NCBI GenBank assembly: GCA_001929475.1
Contig: LXFE01004103.1
Span: forward strand, 1 to 30,911
DNA length: 30,911 nt
Source of the DNA: Neolecta irregularis DAH-3
Taxonomy: Eukaryota > Ascomycota > Neolectomycetes > Neolectales > Neolectaceae
Direction: 5' to 3'
Shown: piece after piece, positions 1-10,915 of the stretch
How positions within the stretch are numbered: position 1 is the stretch's first letter
Layout: every line of letters begins with the position of its first letter
Program-made: the position numbers and the translations under genes
The notes under the pieces: generated by a model
What the model was told of the DNA's origin: nothing
Database searches by the model: none
The model's input: the letters and a program-made list of their open reading frames with translations, nothing else

Positions 1-423
1 CGCTCGCCGCGGCCGCACTACGCGGAGCTGCTGCCGTGGTCGCCTGCGCCACCGCCCGCGTGGCCGGCACCGCCACAGTCGCCGTGCGCGTATCTGCCGC
101 CGGCGTGGTCGCCCGAGATGCTGCGCCACGACCGCCACTCGCTCCTGCGCGACCACGCGCGCGACGCGTACCGCTCGGTCGCGCGCGGCAAGCCGGGCGC
201 CTTCTTCCCCGCCAACGCCGTCTACAACGCGCTGCTCCATCTGTACCCCGCGGCGCAGCTCACCGAGCAGGAAATGCTCACCGTCTGCGCAAAGAAGCCG
301 CTGGCGGACGGCCACTTTGACATCCACACAAACGCAGACCTCGCCTTCATCCGCTGGCAGGACGCCCGCCCCTTCCCGCTGTCGCCGCCCGCCTCCGCCC
401 AGATGCGCTTCTCGCCGCAGTAG
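1..423 (+). CDS. 3' end of an unrecognised GC-rich gene (partial)
   Basis: The frame starting at base 1 is open to a TAG at 421-423 and gives about 140 C-terminal residues. I chose this frame because its third codon positions are almost all G or C, although other frames are also open in such GC-rich DNA. The first 40 residues are rich in Pro, Ala and Trp, as in a disordered linker. A compact stretch follows with YNALLHLYP and HFDIHTNADLAFIRWQD, which looks like a folded end. I recognise no family. The base composition is far richer in GC than any gene further right. The start and any upstream exons lie outside the window. Confidence 0.6.
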   Translation, partial: RSPRPHYAELLPWSPAPPPAWPAPPQSPCAYLPPAWSPEMLRHDRHSLLRDHARDAYRSVARGKPGAFFPANAVYNALLHLYPAAQLTEQEMLTVCAKKPLADGHFDIHTNADLAFIRWQDARPFPLSPPASAQMRFSPQ

Positions 424-500
424 ACTAGCCTGCTGTAGCCATGCGTATCTGTGACCTGCATCACTCTACTATTCTATTCGTGATCTCGTTATATTGTATC

Positions 501-600
501 CATCAGTCATCCATCGCCCCCTATGCCTACTGTATCCATTGTCATCAGTCATCCATCGCCCCCTATGCCTACTGTATCCATTTCATCAGTCATCCATCCT
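501..600. repeat. 41/42-bp tandem repeat, about 2.4 copies
   Basis: The unit begins CATCAGTCATCCATCGCCCC and continues through CTATGCCTACTGTATCCATT. Copy 1 is 501-542, copy 2 is 543-583, and a third copy starting at 584 breaks off after about 17 bases. The first two copies are almost identical, so the duplication is recent or kept uniform. The repeat sits between the stop codons of two convergent genes, in the shared 3' region. Confidence 0.9.
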
Positions 601-997
601 ATGCCCGCTCGTACTCTACAGAAACCAGCACCTGCTCAATCATCCACCGAAGAAACAGGGACCGGCTGCGCTGCTCCAGAGTGTACTCTATCCGCCGCTT
701 CAAATATCGCACCACACTCGAAAACCCCTCCGGCACACTCCGCCGCGTCTCGCCCTTCTCCGACACTCGCCGCGATCCGCTCTTCCTCCCCCCGGCCCCG
801 CTCTTCTGCAAATTGTATTTCTTCTCAATCGCCTCTTTCGCCGCTAATGACTTGGCCGTATGTCGGATTGCAACAGAAACGTGCTGCGATACCGGGACAG
901 GTCGTGCTCTAAATACCCTTCGAATTGTAGAAAACGGCACCGTTTCCAGAACAGCCGATTTCATCGCATTCAATTGTCCCGAGGATGTCTTTCTCAT
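599..997 (-). CDS. small basic protein, possible histone-fold-like N-terminus
   Basis: Single-exon frame of 132 residues from the first ATG at 997; a further open stretch to 1021 starts only with GTG. Residues 1-55 contain VPFSTIRRVFRARPVPVSQH followed by a helix-like VAIRHTAKSLAAKEAIEKK. This spacing (basic turn, VSQ, long helix) vaguely recalls histone-fold proteins such as TAF11 or CENP-W, but the match is weak and I assign no function. The rest is a Gly/Ser/Arg linker and a basic helix ending WMIEQVLVSVEYERA. The 3' half of the gene is clearly richer in GC than the 5' half. An upstream exon cannot be excluded. Confidence 0.45.
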   Translation of the reverse strand: MRKTSSGQLNAMKSAVLETVPFSTIRRVFRARPVPVSQHVSVAIRHTAKSLAAKEAIEKKYNLQKSGAGGRKSGSRRVSEKGETRRSVPEGFSSVVRYLKRRIEYTLEQRSRSLFLRWMIEQVLVSVEYERA

Positions 998-1429
998 TCG
1001 ATCCGATAGTGTGCGCAACACTGGCTATTATATATCCAACACGAAACGGAATGTACGTGTCGTCTTCTCAAAGAGGTGGTCTTGGGAGGGGTTATTACCA
1101 CACTTGGTTTCGTTGCACCATTGCTAGTACCCCCTTTCCCGCAGTTTTCTTTGATCACTCACCCTGTTCAATTATCATTGTTCCTTACAAATATTACATT
1201 GTTATTTCTTTCTGCCTTGCCGCCAATAGCGCGTCAAGAGTCATTCACACCTGATCTGCAACTCATCCATAGTCATCTTCACTATTTCTCCGCCCGTCGA
1301 CGCAGAGCATCTCAAGATTTGATTCTTGTATATACAACACTGTCCTATACCCCGTTTGTTAAATGATCACTTTGTGTTCCGCTATAAACAGTCCATCCTA
1401 TAGCCATGAAAATTCAAAATAAAAGACCG
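998..1429. other. intergenic, no gene seen
   Basis: AT-rich spacer between the start of the small minus-strand gene and the stop of the CTF1-like regulator, so it holds the promoter of the former and the 3' region of the latter. Open frames here are short, start at non-ATG codons, and show no family motif. Confidence 0.6.
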
Positions 1430-4116
1430 TCAAATTCTGGGAAATCGGTTTCCAGACCAAAATATTGGTACCTTGATCGAATCAGTATTAAACAGAATAC
1501 ATTTATACCAGTCGTCGATGTTGAGGGTACTTGGGGGTAAGCCATCCAATGCTTTTTCCTCTGATGATGTGTTCCCCTCAGAGGGCGACGACGTGGCCTG
1601 TTGGGGCATAGCCATGCCTGGGTGAACCTGCAGTGAGTCTCGGTTCAACGGTTCGTCAGGAAAAAGACAGGTCGGTTGATAATTCTCCCAGAGATAATCA
1701 GGAAACGGACAAGTCTTTGTGACAAGAAACATTTCAGGAGGCGTGGTCATCGCGTTTGCACTAAATTCGAATTTCCCTACAAACGGCGACAGCGGCGCTT
1801 TTCCTCCTAGAGTCGCACCTTGGACAGAGGGTATTCCATTGGATATTGAAACAGGCGGCGTGATCCCTTGAGTAGGACTAGTTCCAGGCGACAACGTAGA
1901 CGGCATCATGGGATACGAACCAGTTGGAACCCGTTTACGACTCGACTCTTTCGCTTTCGCCTTTCGTTTCAAACCTTGGGCATCGTTCGTTCCTCGACCT
2001 GCATAACGAGTCTGCGCATGTTTTTGAACACCTTCTCGCATTCGTTCCTTCATTCCATCGTCTCGCTGGATTACTTCAAATAACCGATACACCATTTGTC
2101 CTACACTCCACACTTTTGAAAGTTCCTTCAACGCTTTCATACATGTATCAAGTTTATTTTGTGCCGCTTCAACAACCGATAGACTAGCAGACCGGATTTC
2201 AACAACATGGAAAATCATCGCAGAGAATAAACTGTACACGCTAAACACATTAGCATTACTTACTGGAAGACGTTCCTGAAAGATGGACAATAGCGTATCT
2301 CATTCTTCTTTACGAATCGGTCGAAAAGTCGCGTGAGGTTAACTGCTGCTGTATGCGCTATACTCATCGACGGATACGACGAATTCGATCCGGTCTTGCC
2401 GATATGTGGCCGGTGAAGAAGACATAATGTCGTGCTACTAATCAGTACACGTAGAACGCGAGCGATACAAATATATAGAATGCAGGATCGCTGCCCAGTA
2501 ATTGAGTTCCATTGGATCCGATGATGTGCTATATCGTAATTCTGGAGGGAGATTCATAACCCAGCCAGCCAATGCCATGTCAGAATGCATTAGATTCGTA
2601 TGATCTTTCTGTGGACTTCGTCTCGAAGCCACGGTATATTGCCGCGAGAGAACCAGGCCCCTAGACTTGAGTCCAGCTAAATAGAATAGAATACATGATT
2701 TCGCACAGTTTGATATGATTGATGAAGAACTGAACATGTAACGGGATAGGAGGATACATCAACGACTGATTAGGACCGACTTGCTCTTCAACAAAATCTT
2801 GTTCAGTCAACATCTCCACATCAGAATCTTCCGTAGAAATCATCATTGGTCTTCCAAGAGCTTGAACCAATTAGATCTCGCTTTGTACAATAAAAAGTAC
2901 CTACAGCAGCCATCCGGTCACGCGAAAAACACGTCCACCATATTCGTCTCCATAATTGCTGATCCTTGACAGCCATTCTAGAGCATCGCACACTAAAATG
3001 GCTAAGTCTTGCCGAATATTACTAGTCCTACCTCCTATGCATACCAATGCCTTGCGCAATCCTGATAGCCACTCCAATCCAATAATATACCTATCTATTA
3101 AAATGTCTTTGAGAAATTCAACACACATTCTTGGTAACATCTTCAGGACCTTCCCACCACCAACTCAATACTAACAATGACTGTACAATAGCAACTTTAT
3201 CCTCCTCGAAATCAGCATCAAACAACGCTTTTGCACGCTTCCAAAAAGTGAGACTGGCGGCATTTGTAGAGCCAGTGTTCGGATCAATCAATGCCGCACT
3301 TTTAGAAACTCGCGATCCGGCTAGAAATATACTTTGTAATAATAACAACGAAGGCGGATTCGCAGAGAGATCTCCATATCTTTTCATAAAATCCGTTCGA
3401 TTGATAATTGGTAAAATCGGATGAATTCGTTGAAAAAAACAGTCTACTAATTCATCACATAATTCTCGAGGGGGTAATAGAAACGCCCCTCTCAGTCGAA
3501 GGATATCCATGTCTTCCGAGTCAAGTTCAATTGTTCGCGAAAAAGATTGCCCGTGTGGTAGCGGATAATGTAATACGGATTGTTGCTTTTGATCTCTATG
3601 GCTCACGAAAAATCCCAAATTCGACGATTCGCCTGTATACTGTCAAAAACTCGTTGATTATAGATCTTGCCGAGAAAGGCTACTTTGCCGTTTGGCTCGA
3701 TCGTCGATTTTTGACCGAGAAAATCAACATAGTGATTTCGACTTTCGCTCTGTTGAACAATTGGCGAATCTTCGACCTCGTGCGTGACGTTTAGAGGTGA
3801 ATGGGAAATATTACTTTGAGGCGATTCGGCTGAAAGATGCAAATTATGGACTGTCGAGAGTTCGAGCTGTTCCAACGGTCCACTATGAGATCGCCTTCCC
3901 CGCCTTACTTCTCGGATTCTATACATATTAGAATGCTAAATTTAATGGCAGTAGTCTACCTGCATTCGACGCCAAAGGCTGTGCAGTTCTATAACGTCAA
4001 GCCATTCAGTATTGGCTCCATACTGTACACGGGAGTTTTTCCACGACATCGCAGCGGACTTTGCGTTGGTGACACACTTCACATGCCACCGCGCTGCGAT
4101 TTCGACGGAAACTCAT
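1430..4116 (-). CDS. Zn2Cys6 regulator, CTF1/FarA/FarB type
   Basis: Fungal binuclear zinc-cluster transcription factor, related by motif to cutinase/fatty-acid-catabolism regulators (CTF1, FarA, FarB). Ten exons close to 780 residues: 4116-4024, 3988-3960, 3918-3641, 3593-3127, 3090-3032, 2977-2901, 2860-2695, 2660-2469, 2434-2264, 2240-1430. After splicing the cluster reads ACEVCHQRKVRCD, then PCTNC and FGVEC (C-x2-C-x6-C-x7-C-x2-C-x6-C), at residues about 12-40 just after MSFRRNRSAV. A linker with YVDFLGQKSTIEPNGKVAFL is followed by the middle homology domain, with LCDELVDCFFQRIHPILPII, VYYWIGVAIRIAQGIGMHR, QLWRRIWWTCFSRDRMA, ALGRPM and KLCEIMGLVLSRQYTVAS. The C-terminal 150 residues are Ser/Pro-rich, as in an activation domain. 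The intron at 3640-3594 is the least certain. A role in lipid or cutin use is inference from the family. Confidence 0.88.
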
Positions 4117-4181
4117 ATTTGCACCCGACATGCCAAGACAATAAAGAAAAGAAAGCCGCAATAAGATTAAGCCAGCTGTTG

Positions 4182-4199
4182 GAAATTTCGCGAAATTTC
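4182..4199. promoter_or_regulatory. 18-bp perfect palindrome upstream of the CTF1-like gene
   Basis: GAAATTTCGCGAAATTTC reads the same on both strands. It lies 66-83 bp upstream of the regulator's ATG (minus strand) and downstream of the MCD4 stop, so it most likely belongs to the regulator's promoter. The core TTTCGCGAAA resembles E2F/MBF-type cell-cycle sites. Function is inferred from position and symmetry only. Confidence 0.45.
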
Positions 4200-4369
4200 G
4201 GACGGATCCGCGGGAATTTGATGTAATTCGACTCGAGATGGCCTAGCGCGGGCACAAGGAAATCATCCAGTTGAGGATTGCAGTTGGTCATGATTACAAA
4301 GTCAGACTACAATCTACATTACTATTTGCATAATATGTCTTACGAGCACTCCGAAGCCTTTTATCAGAG

Positions 4370-7300
4370 TTATTTGTCTTTACTTATAGACATTCCATTT
4401 GTGGGAATGTAGACCCGCGCAAGCAAAATATCGCTCACCGATTCCAAACCAATAATAAAAAGAACAAGCATACTGCTAATGCAAAAATGCGAGATTGTAG
4501 TCCCGATATCCAGCCAGCTTCCCTCGTCTCGGACGAGGTAGAAAAAATTCATCGTTAGTACATCTGAAAATACCAATACGATCATGAACAGCGACGATGG
4601 AGGAATACCGAGCCTTCGAGTCAAGATTCCGAGATTCGCTGAAAGAAGCGCAAAAGGCACCATCAATTTGAAAATCAGTAATGTCCCCATTGCGAAAGGA
4701 TCGAATATAGGTATCAATCGATATACTGAATCAAGCGAGAATGACGACAATGACGCGACATTCCCGGTCCCGAAAAAGGCTTCCTGAATCAGAAAAAAGA
4801 AAAATAACGATATGCTGGCATCTTGGATTTTCAATTGACTTTTCCTCGCCTCTGTAATACTGAAGCTAAATCGAGTTTCCAATTCTACCCATAATACCAC
4901 AAAGACGTTTAGCAGGGCATAAAATATTCCCTCATATGATATCGATAAAATAACAAAGGCGGGCGAAAAAGCGAGGAATATGATAACTATACGATGGAGA
5001 TAGTGATGATTAGGGTGTGGTGTGTGAAGTACCGGGAAGAGTATCGACGAAACTATTCTAATTAGCCAAGAGCTTAAGAAGGCTCACCCAATATAATCCA
5101 TCCCATTATTCTATTGCCTGCCGGCAGCCCCTTTTTCGCTTGTAGCGAACGTAGTGATGATCTTGTAATTACCATGGACAGTACGACGAGAGCTATCTTG
5201 ATGTCAGATACAGTATATTACAAGATTAAAACCTGGATTGTAAGGAGAGTTTTATACTTTTTCAGATTATTGCTTCCTGAAGCAGTTTGCAGGAACTCGG
5301 AACCCAAGAGTAGAAAGGCCACGCCAATTGAAACCATGATTGCACCTCCGAGCAAACTGACTAGTCAGCTAGCTGAACGGCTTAGGGAACAAGTTACACT
5401 AAAGTCTCACTTTCAGCTTTCCCTACAGGAAGTAGGGTGAAAACACTCATGCCAAGACAGCAGGCAGTCCAAGAAGCTAAAAGCAGCCTGTTTTCTCTTC
5501 TAAATTTCGATTTGTAAAGAAAGGTTCTTGCTGCAATTACCACAAAGCATAAACTAAATACTGATCTGTGAAAGTATCCGATAACCTGTGATCATCAATC
5601 ATGTAAAGAGCAAGTGAGAATACCATAGCTTCGAGAAAAATAATAGGTACGACAATATTACGCATCAGTTTCACACAATCCTTCTTGGAATCAATATTTT
5701 TCAGCAAGAACCGCGATCCATCAATCAGAATTCGTCGTTTTGCCCAAACCCTTCCCAAGAACATTACGGGGAAGAATACATAAGCGTAATATACCGATGG
5801 TGAAAGTTTCATGAATAAAACCACATAGAGTATCCCGAGTGTCGAAATGAGAGGAAGTAGGTTCTATACATGAGAAGTGAGAGGAGCGATATATCATACT
5901 GCCTGTTCTTGAGCCCTAGTGTTCAGGACATATGTTTCCAATACATTGACAAGAGCATAGCCAATCCAACCGATATACCCTGCTGTAATGATGAATTGTA
6001 AAAATACTCGGTCATAGCTGACAAGTCAGTGATATGCAGCAGATAGAATGATGCGTTTGAAGATAACGAAGCCCCTTTAGTCCAAGATCCACTAATTCGA
6101 GACTCTGTTCGATAGATTTATCAAACTCTTCGTTTAACATGAGGGTTTTGATCGTTCGAATTCGAGAGTCTGGGGAATTATCTTTGGCCCCAGCGAATGC
6201 TTCGAATGGTCTAAAAGCGATCTCGCTTGCCCGTTTTTCTGTTTCTTTAACTAGATACTGTTCAATGATTTGCTTTGCATTAGCCAAAGCTGCTCGACTT
6301 TTGACTTCTTTCGAAGCGGCGAGGAAATCTAGTGGTATCTGTCCAACGGAATTCGCAGGTATGTTGATTCCAGCAAGATAACTCTATAGAAACTCAGCAA
6401 CAGTAAGTAGAACAAGATACCATCAATGGAGCAATGTCAGCTTGATTAACATCCACTCTTTTAACTTCGTTCAATGACCAATCACTTGAAAATGCATCAT
6501 GCCCAGTTATTGAGTATTTATCTGGCCGTGCAACACCTGAACCCCAGGCGATGATGGGTGTACGAGTATTGTCCGGATGACCATCCCCATGGCTGCCCCA
6601 ATCGCTCATCCCATGGTCAGCTGTGAAAACAAATGCAGTATCATCGTCTCCATAAAACCGATTTACCATACTGACAAGATTCCGGACCCCCTCGTCTACT
6701 ACTTTAATTCCTCGTAGATATTCTTTAGAATACGGGCGATGCGCATGGCCTGCTGTATCTAGCCCAAGGAGATGGAGAAAAAAGACGGTTTGATTTTGTC
6801 GAAGAGATGCATCAAGGGGTTTGTCCACGGTAGCCTTGCGAAATAAGTTGGCGACTTGATCAAAGACCCAAGTATCGAGTTTTGTGGCATCTAGGCTTGT
6901 CAAGCACTGATTATTTTCACGCTCGTACCTTCAGTGAAATCCTCAGCTTCTTCTCCATACGAAAAAGTGTCGACTCGTGTTATATCAGAGGCTCCATGAG
7001 CGAACATGGGCAAAATGTCTGGGGAACCAAATGACCATGTATGCCGACTTTGATTGAAAACAGAATCAAAGTTCACAGGATTCATTTTCCATCCTGAGAA
7101 TTACCACTAGTCACTTGGGAATATACCTTTTGTCACAGCACTTACATCTTCGTAGAAGCCGGCGATAATAGCGACGTGTCCTGGTCGAGATTCAGTTGGT
7201 ACACGGGTGTGCGAAACACCAAAGGTCCCATTGTTCAGAACAATCGAGCGCAGAAATGGTGCCAAATGTCTCCTTTCACCGGTGTCTGGATCATTGTGTT

Positions 7301-7584
7301 CCTGGAACAATTTATCTGCGCGAAGTCCGTCGCCTTGCCCATTGTCAGTACCAATCGAATCGAATTTACTCAAAGTACCGACAACCAGGAAAAGCCGTTT
7401 AGATGGCGCAGGAGCGTCTATTGAGAAATGTTTCATTCCATGGACCAAGGGAGATCGAAAATATATATCGAATATTGACCTTAGCGATTAAGCAAATTAG
7501 AACGCAACGAGATGCACACTTGATATAAAGAACGTGAAATAAAATGCCAATCAGCAAAAATTTGCGCTGCGGGAGCATAGTCAT
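4370..7584 (-). CDS. MCD4: GPI ethanolamine phosphate transferase 1 (MCD4/PIG-N)
   Basis: ER membrane enzyme that adds ethanolamine phosphate to the first mannose of the GPI precursor. Twelve exons close to 931 residues (yeast Mcd4 is 919): 7584-7520, 7479-7379, 7333-7127, 7093-6929, 6890-6421, 6383-6055, 6017-5900, 5863-5541, 5499-5398, 5356-5233, 5196-5088, 5052-4370. An N-terminal membrane anchor is followed by the lumenal alkaline-phosphatase-like domain: [50 protein letters not shown] and [20 protein letters not shown], carrying the metal ligands and catalytic Thr region. The C-terminal half is hydrophobic with many membrane spans and ends with family blocks such as [11 protein letters not shown] and [14 protein letters not shown]. 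The first in-frame ATG (7584) gives MTMLPQ; Met3 is an alternative. The sixth intron (6054-6018) has a GC donor. Confidence 0.95.
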
Positions 7585-7744
7585 GCTAGAAATAGTCTTC
7601 GAAATCAATAAAGAACGGGTGCAGGTTTGGGAAGGGCAACAACTGTACTCGAGCCAAAAGTTTCCATTTTTATTTCTCGCCAAGCCAAATATCGAAAACC
7701 ATTTCCAATGTTCTATGTATACATGCAAATGATGTCGCCCCTAT

Positions 7745-8392
7745 CTACAATCCCTTTCTCTTCATATCACGAACAATGTTGACCAACCGCTTCACTCCTT
7801 CTTTAAACATTTTTCGATGGCGTTCGCTGCGCAGCCGTTTAGCCTTCACACTTGGCTTTTCGTAGTATTTTTGGCGTCTAAACTGTTGCCTGACATTGTT
7901 ATTTTTAAGGATATGATGTAGTTTGCGAAATGCAAATGACAAATCCCCTCTGTCAATTGCAACACTTCGTCCTGCATATGGCCCTACTCTTCCCAGTGTT
8001 TCTCGAGCGGATAATTCCCCGATACTATATTTATCCGCGAGAGATCGATTGGTTCCGGAAGCTGCCGGTTCGACGATATCAAAGACAAAATCCTTTGGTC
8101 TTGCGGTTGCTGAGGACGTTCGAGACATATTAAAAGGATCTCTCGGCCCATAGGCAAACTTATCCACCCTTTGGGATGGCGGAATCGAATCTGATAGATC
8201 GAATTTCTTTTTATCTTTCTTATCTGGTACTGCTTTCGCTTTGAGATATTCCCATAGTTCCGGACTGTGAGAGCGTCGTGATGTCCTCGATAATGGACGA
8301 AAGGAAAACAGGATGTGGCTTTTACGAGACGCAAGTATTGGTCTTGAACAACCTAAAGACGACATAATAGTGGGGAAAAGGCATAGCCGCAT
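7745..8392 (-). CDS. MRP21: mitochondrial small-subunit ribosomal protein bS21m
   Basis: Single-exon, 215 residues. The C-terminal 60 residues carry the S21 signature: RGDLSFAFRKLHHILKNNNV, then QQFRRQKYYEKPSVKAKRLR, and a basic tail ending in VRDMKRKGL. The N-terminus is rich in Arg and Ser with few acidic residues and fits a mitochondrial import sequence; either Met1 or Met10 could be used. About 130 residues of low-conservation sequence lie between presequence and S21 domain, as in other fungal homologues. It acts in the small subunit of the mitoribosome. Its promoter is shared with the divergent splicing-factor gene. Confidence 0.9.
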   Translation of the reverse strand: MRLCLFPTIMSSLGCSRPILASRKSHILFSFRPLSRTSRRSHSPELWEYLKAKAVPDKKDKKKFDLSDSIPPSQRVDKFAYGPRDPFNMSRTSSATARPKDFVFDIVEPAASGTNRSLADKYSIGELSARETLGRVGPYAGRSVAIDRGDLSFAFRKLHHILKNNNVRQQFRRQKYYEKPSVKAKRLRSERHRKMFKEGVKRLVNIVRDMKRKGL

Positions 8393-8608
8393 ATTGGTAT
8401 CCGTAACTTATGAATAAATATTTTCGTGGGGTTTCTGTTTTCGATCACGCAGTGACCACCTCAAATTTCCATCCTCAACCATTTACGTATTGAGACTGAC
8501 ATCTTGGCAATTACTGCTGCAGCTGCATTTTAACTCTCTTAGAACACACCACCTCTCCTCGCTCACCAAGATCTGCGTCTGAGCGAGCTGTATTAACAAG
8601 AAGCAGAC
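8393..8608. promoter_or_regulatory. divergent promoter, bS21m / RBM25-like gene
   Basis: 216 bp separate the two ATGs, so both promoters and both 5' leaders must fit here. Pyrimidine-rich tracts precede the splicing-factor start (CACCACCTCTCCTCGCTCACC). No canonical TATA is obvious. Confidence 0.55.
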
Positions 8609-10847
8609 ATGTATAACCAACCGTATGGAGGAATTCGTATGAATCAAAAGTCTTTAGTATCATGATCTAATTAATCCAGCCCCATATGGAGCTGGCCCAG
8701 CTAGACCGGGAATGTCATATGTCTCTCCCTCGATGCCGGGGTTCAACTTCAGTGCACCAGTCATTCATCTTGGCACAAAGCCTTCCAGCTCGACTCTCTC
8801 GTCCGCGAACCTGGGCGTAGCTCCCGTACAAAGCCAAGCTTATGTTCCTGGAGGTGTCCCTGGTTCTCTGCCCTCGATTCAGGAACAGCTGAACACTATT
8901 TTTATTGGAAATATACCAAAAGATTTAGAAGACGAGTCAATGGAGAAGATCTTGATGGTTTCAACTTTTCACCAAGCTTTAGCTGATAGTCTCTAGTCTG
9001 CTCACTCCCGGCTGAGGCGCTGGATACGGGCACGAGACGCTCTGGGTCGAGCCTTTGGATTTGGATTCGCCGTGTATGCAGAGCCCGACGCTACATATCA
9101 GGCGATTGAAGTTTTGAAGGATATCGCAATCCCACCGCTTGAAAATGGTGACGCTTCATCAGTGTTAAAGGTTCAGGAATCCTAATTCATTATGTTCATA
9201 TTTAGGTCGTCGGAGATGCTCAAACTCAAACTTATCTCGACGAGCACTTGGCAAACAAAGTAAATCGCAATGTGGTATATAATATCTCACTTGCCATGTC
9301 ATATATCTCACTGTATAGCAACGAGAAGCCCAAACCATATCTGGTGCTCGAACGGCAGTGCTCAAGGTACTTGACGAACTCAAAGATCCCGCTTCTCGTG
9401 AGAAGAAGGTGGAAGAAAAGAGAGAGAAAGCCGAAGAAATCGCCATCAGGGATCCCAGCGTAATCACCATCCCGCTTTCAACCAGTGAAGAACTAAGCGA
9501 TGTTCCGCCCGAACAAAGAGCTGAAGTCGCTCGTGAGATAGCAAAATTCCGAGAACGATCAAATCGTCGAGAACTAGATCGAATGCGAAAAGAAGCGGAT
9601 GCAGAACGTCAAAGAGAGCTCGCAACCCGGCAGAGGAAAGCTAAAAATGTAGCCGAGGGAGTCAACAATACGCCCTTAGGACCGCGAGGAAGCGGTGCCC
9701 CGTCAGGACCAGCTGCTGATCGACGAGGTCCTAAAAGTAACGCATCGAACTACAGCAAGCACAATTTATTCCCTCATGAAAGCGAAGAAGATGTTCCAGA
9801 TGAAGAGTTGGAGAGAAGACGGAAGGAAAGGCAAAAGGCGGATCTCGATGCTGCTTTCGCCGAACGAGAACGCAGATGGCTTAATCGGGAACGCTCCAGA
9901 ACTTCTGCTCTTGAACGAGAAATGGCAAGGGATGCCGAAGAAAAGTCTCGTGAAGGAAAAGAGAGAGAAGCTTTGAGTCGAAGACTGGCTGAATGGGATG
10001 ACGACGTCGAGGGCGAAAGAGCGACGGAAGAATATTACAAAGACAGGTAAGTATCGATTTCTAATGCCGGCTGATTCGTTAGACAGAGCTGGCTTCGCCA
10101 TAGAACAGCCTTCCGTGCCCGAGAAATGGATGCCGATACCAGGGATAGATCTCAAGAAGACCGAGGAACAAATACAGATAGATCTCGGGCCACTGTCATG
10201 GCTGAGACCTTCCTAGCTCAACAGGCCAATGAATTGGTCTCGAAGTCAACGTCTGGTCCAATCAGACTTGTTTTTGGGAATGCCAAGAAATCTGCCGAAC
10301 AACCGAAGAGATCCATGGCTGAGTCAGAGGGCCTTTTGGAAGATGCTGAGGAGCCTCAGACAGAAGGAAAACGAAAGATTGTCCCCCTTGAGTACGATAC
10401 TCCGATAGAAGGTCACATGGACGAGGAAACAAGGCAGAGGAAAATTAAACGGCTTGTTCAAGATATTCCATCCGACAAGGAGGGTCTATCAAATTGGAAA
10501 GTTCGCTGGGACCAACTTGACAATGTATCTCCTATATTTTTCTTGGCAGCGTGCTAATGCGTCGACATAGTCTATCGTTGAAGACAAGATACAACCATTT
10601 GCAACCAAGAAAATTGTTGAATATCTCGGTGTCCAAGAAGACGACCTTATTGCGTTTGTTGTCTCGCATATTAAGAAAAAGGGTACAGCTGAAGACTTGG
10701 CGAAAGAACTGGAGATGGTATGATGCTTTTACACAGGCCTATTTTGCTGATTATATCCAGGCTATGGATGAAGAAGCAGAAGTCTTTGCGATGAAGATTT
10801 GGCGGATGTTGATCCTTGAACTCGAACTCAAATACCACAATCTGTAA
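8609..10847 (+). CDS. RBM25/Snu71-like splicing factor (RRM + PWI)
   Basis: U1-snRNP-associated pre-mRNA splicing factor of the RBM25/Snu71 family. Eight exons close to 645 residues: 8609-8636, 8680-8957, 8997-9170, 9206-9259, 9319-10046, 10083-10524, 10571-10717, 10761-10847. A Pro/Gly/Ser-rich N-terminus leads to one RRM (about residues 80-160), with NTIFIGNIPKDLEDE as RNP2 and GRAFGFGFAVYAEPD as RNP1. The middle 250 residues are highly charged (Glu/Arg/Lys) and probably form a long helix or disordered arm. A C-terminal PWI domain (about 550-645) has DKEGLSNWKVRWDQL, KIQPFATKKIVEYLG and AEVFAMKIWRMLILELELK. The order RRM, charged arm, PWI is diagnostic for the family. The first exon is only 28 nt, so simple gene finders may miss the true start. 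Confidence 0.92.
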
Positions 10848-10907
10848 AACATTTGATCAATATAGAGGCATTTCGTGACAAGAAATTCCATCTTTGAATT
10901 GAATTGC

Positions 10908-10915
10908 TCACGTGA
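10908..10915. promoter_or_regulatory. TCACGTGA E-box
   Basis: Perfect 8-bp Cbf1/bHLH-type palindrome, 61 bp after the RBM25-like stop and 510 bp before the transporter start. Its role is inference. Confidence 0.35.

Noticed and set aside
441-1127. 228-residue plus-strand frame opposite the small basic protein
   Set aside because: It is built largely from the 41/42-bp repeat and the complement of the minus-strand gene; Ser/Arg/Cys-rich with no motif.
8067-8073. GGTTCGA, a tRNA B-box-like heptamer
   Set aside because: It lies inside the bS21m coding sequence and no A box or cloverleaf is found around it.
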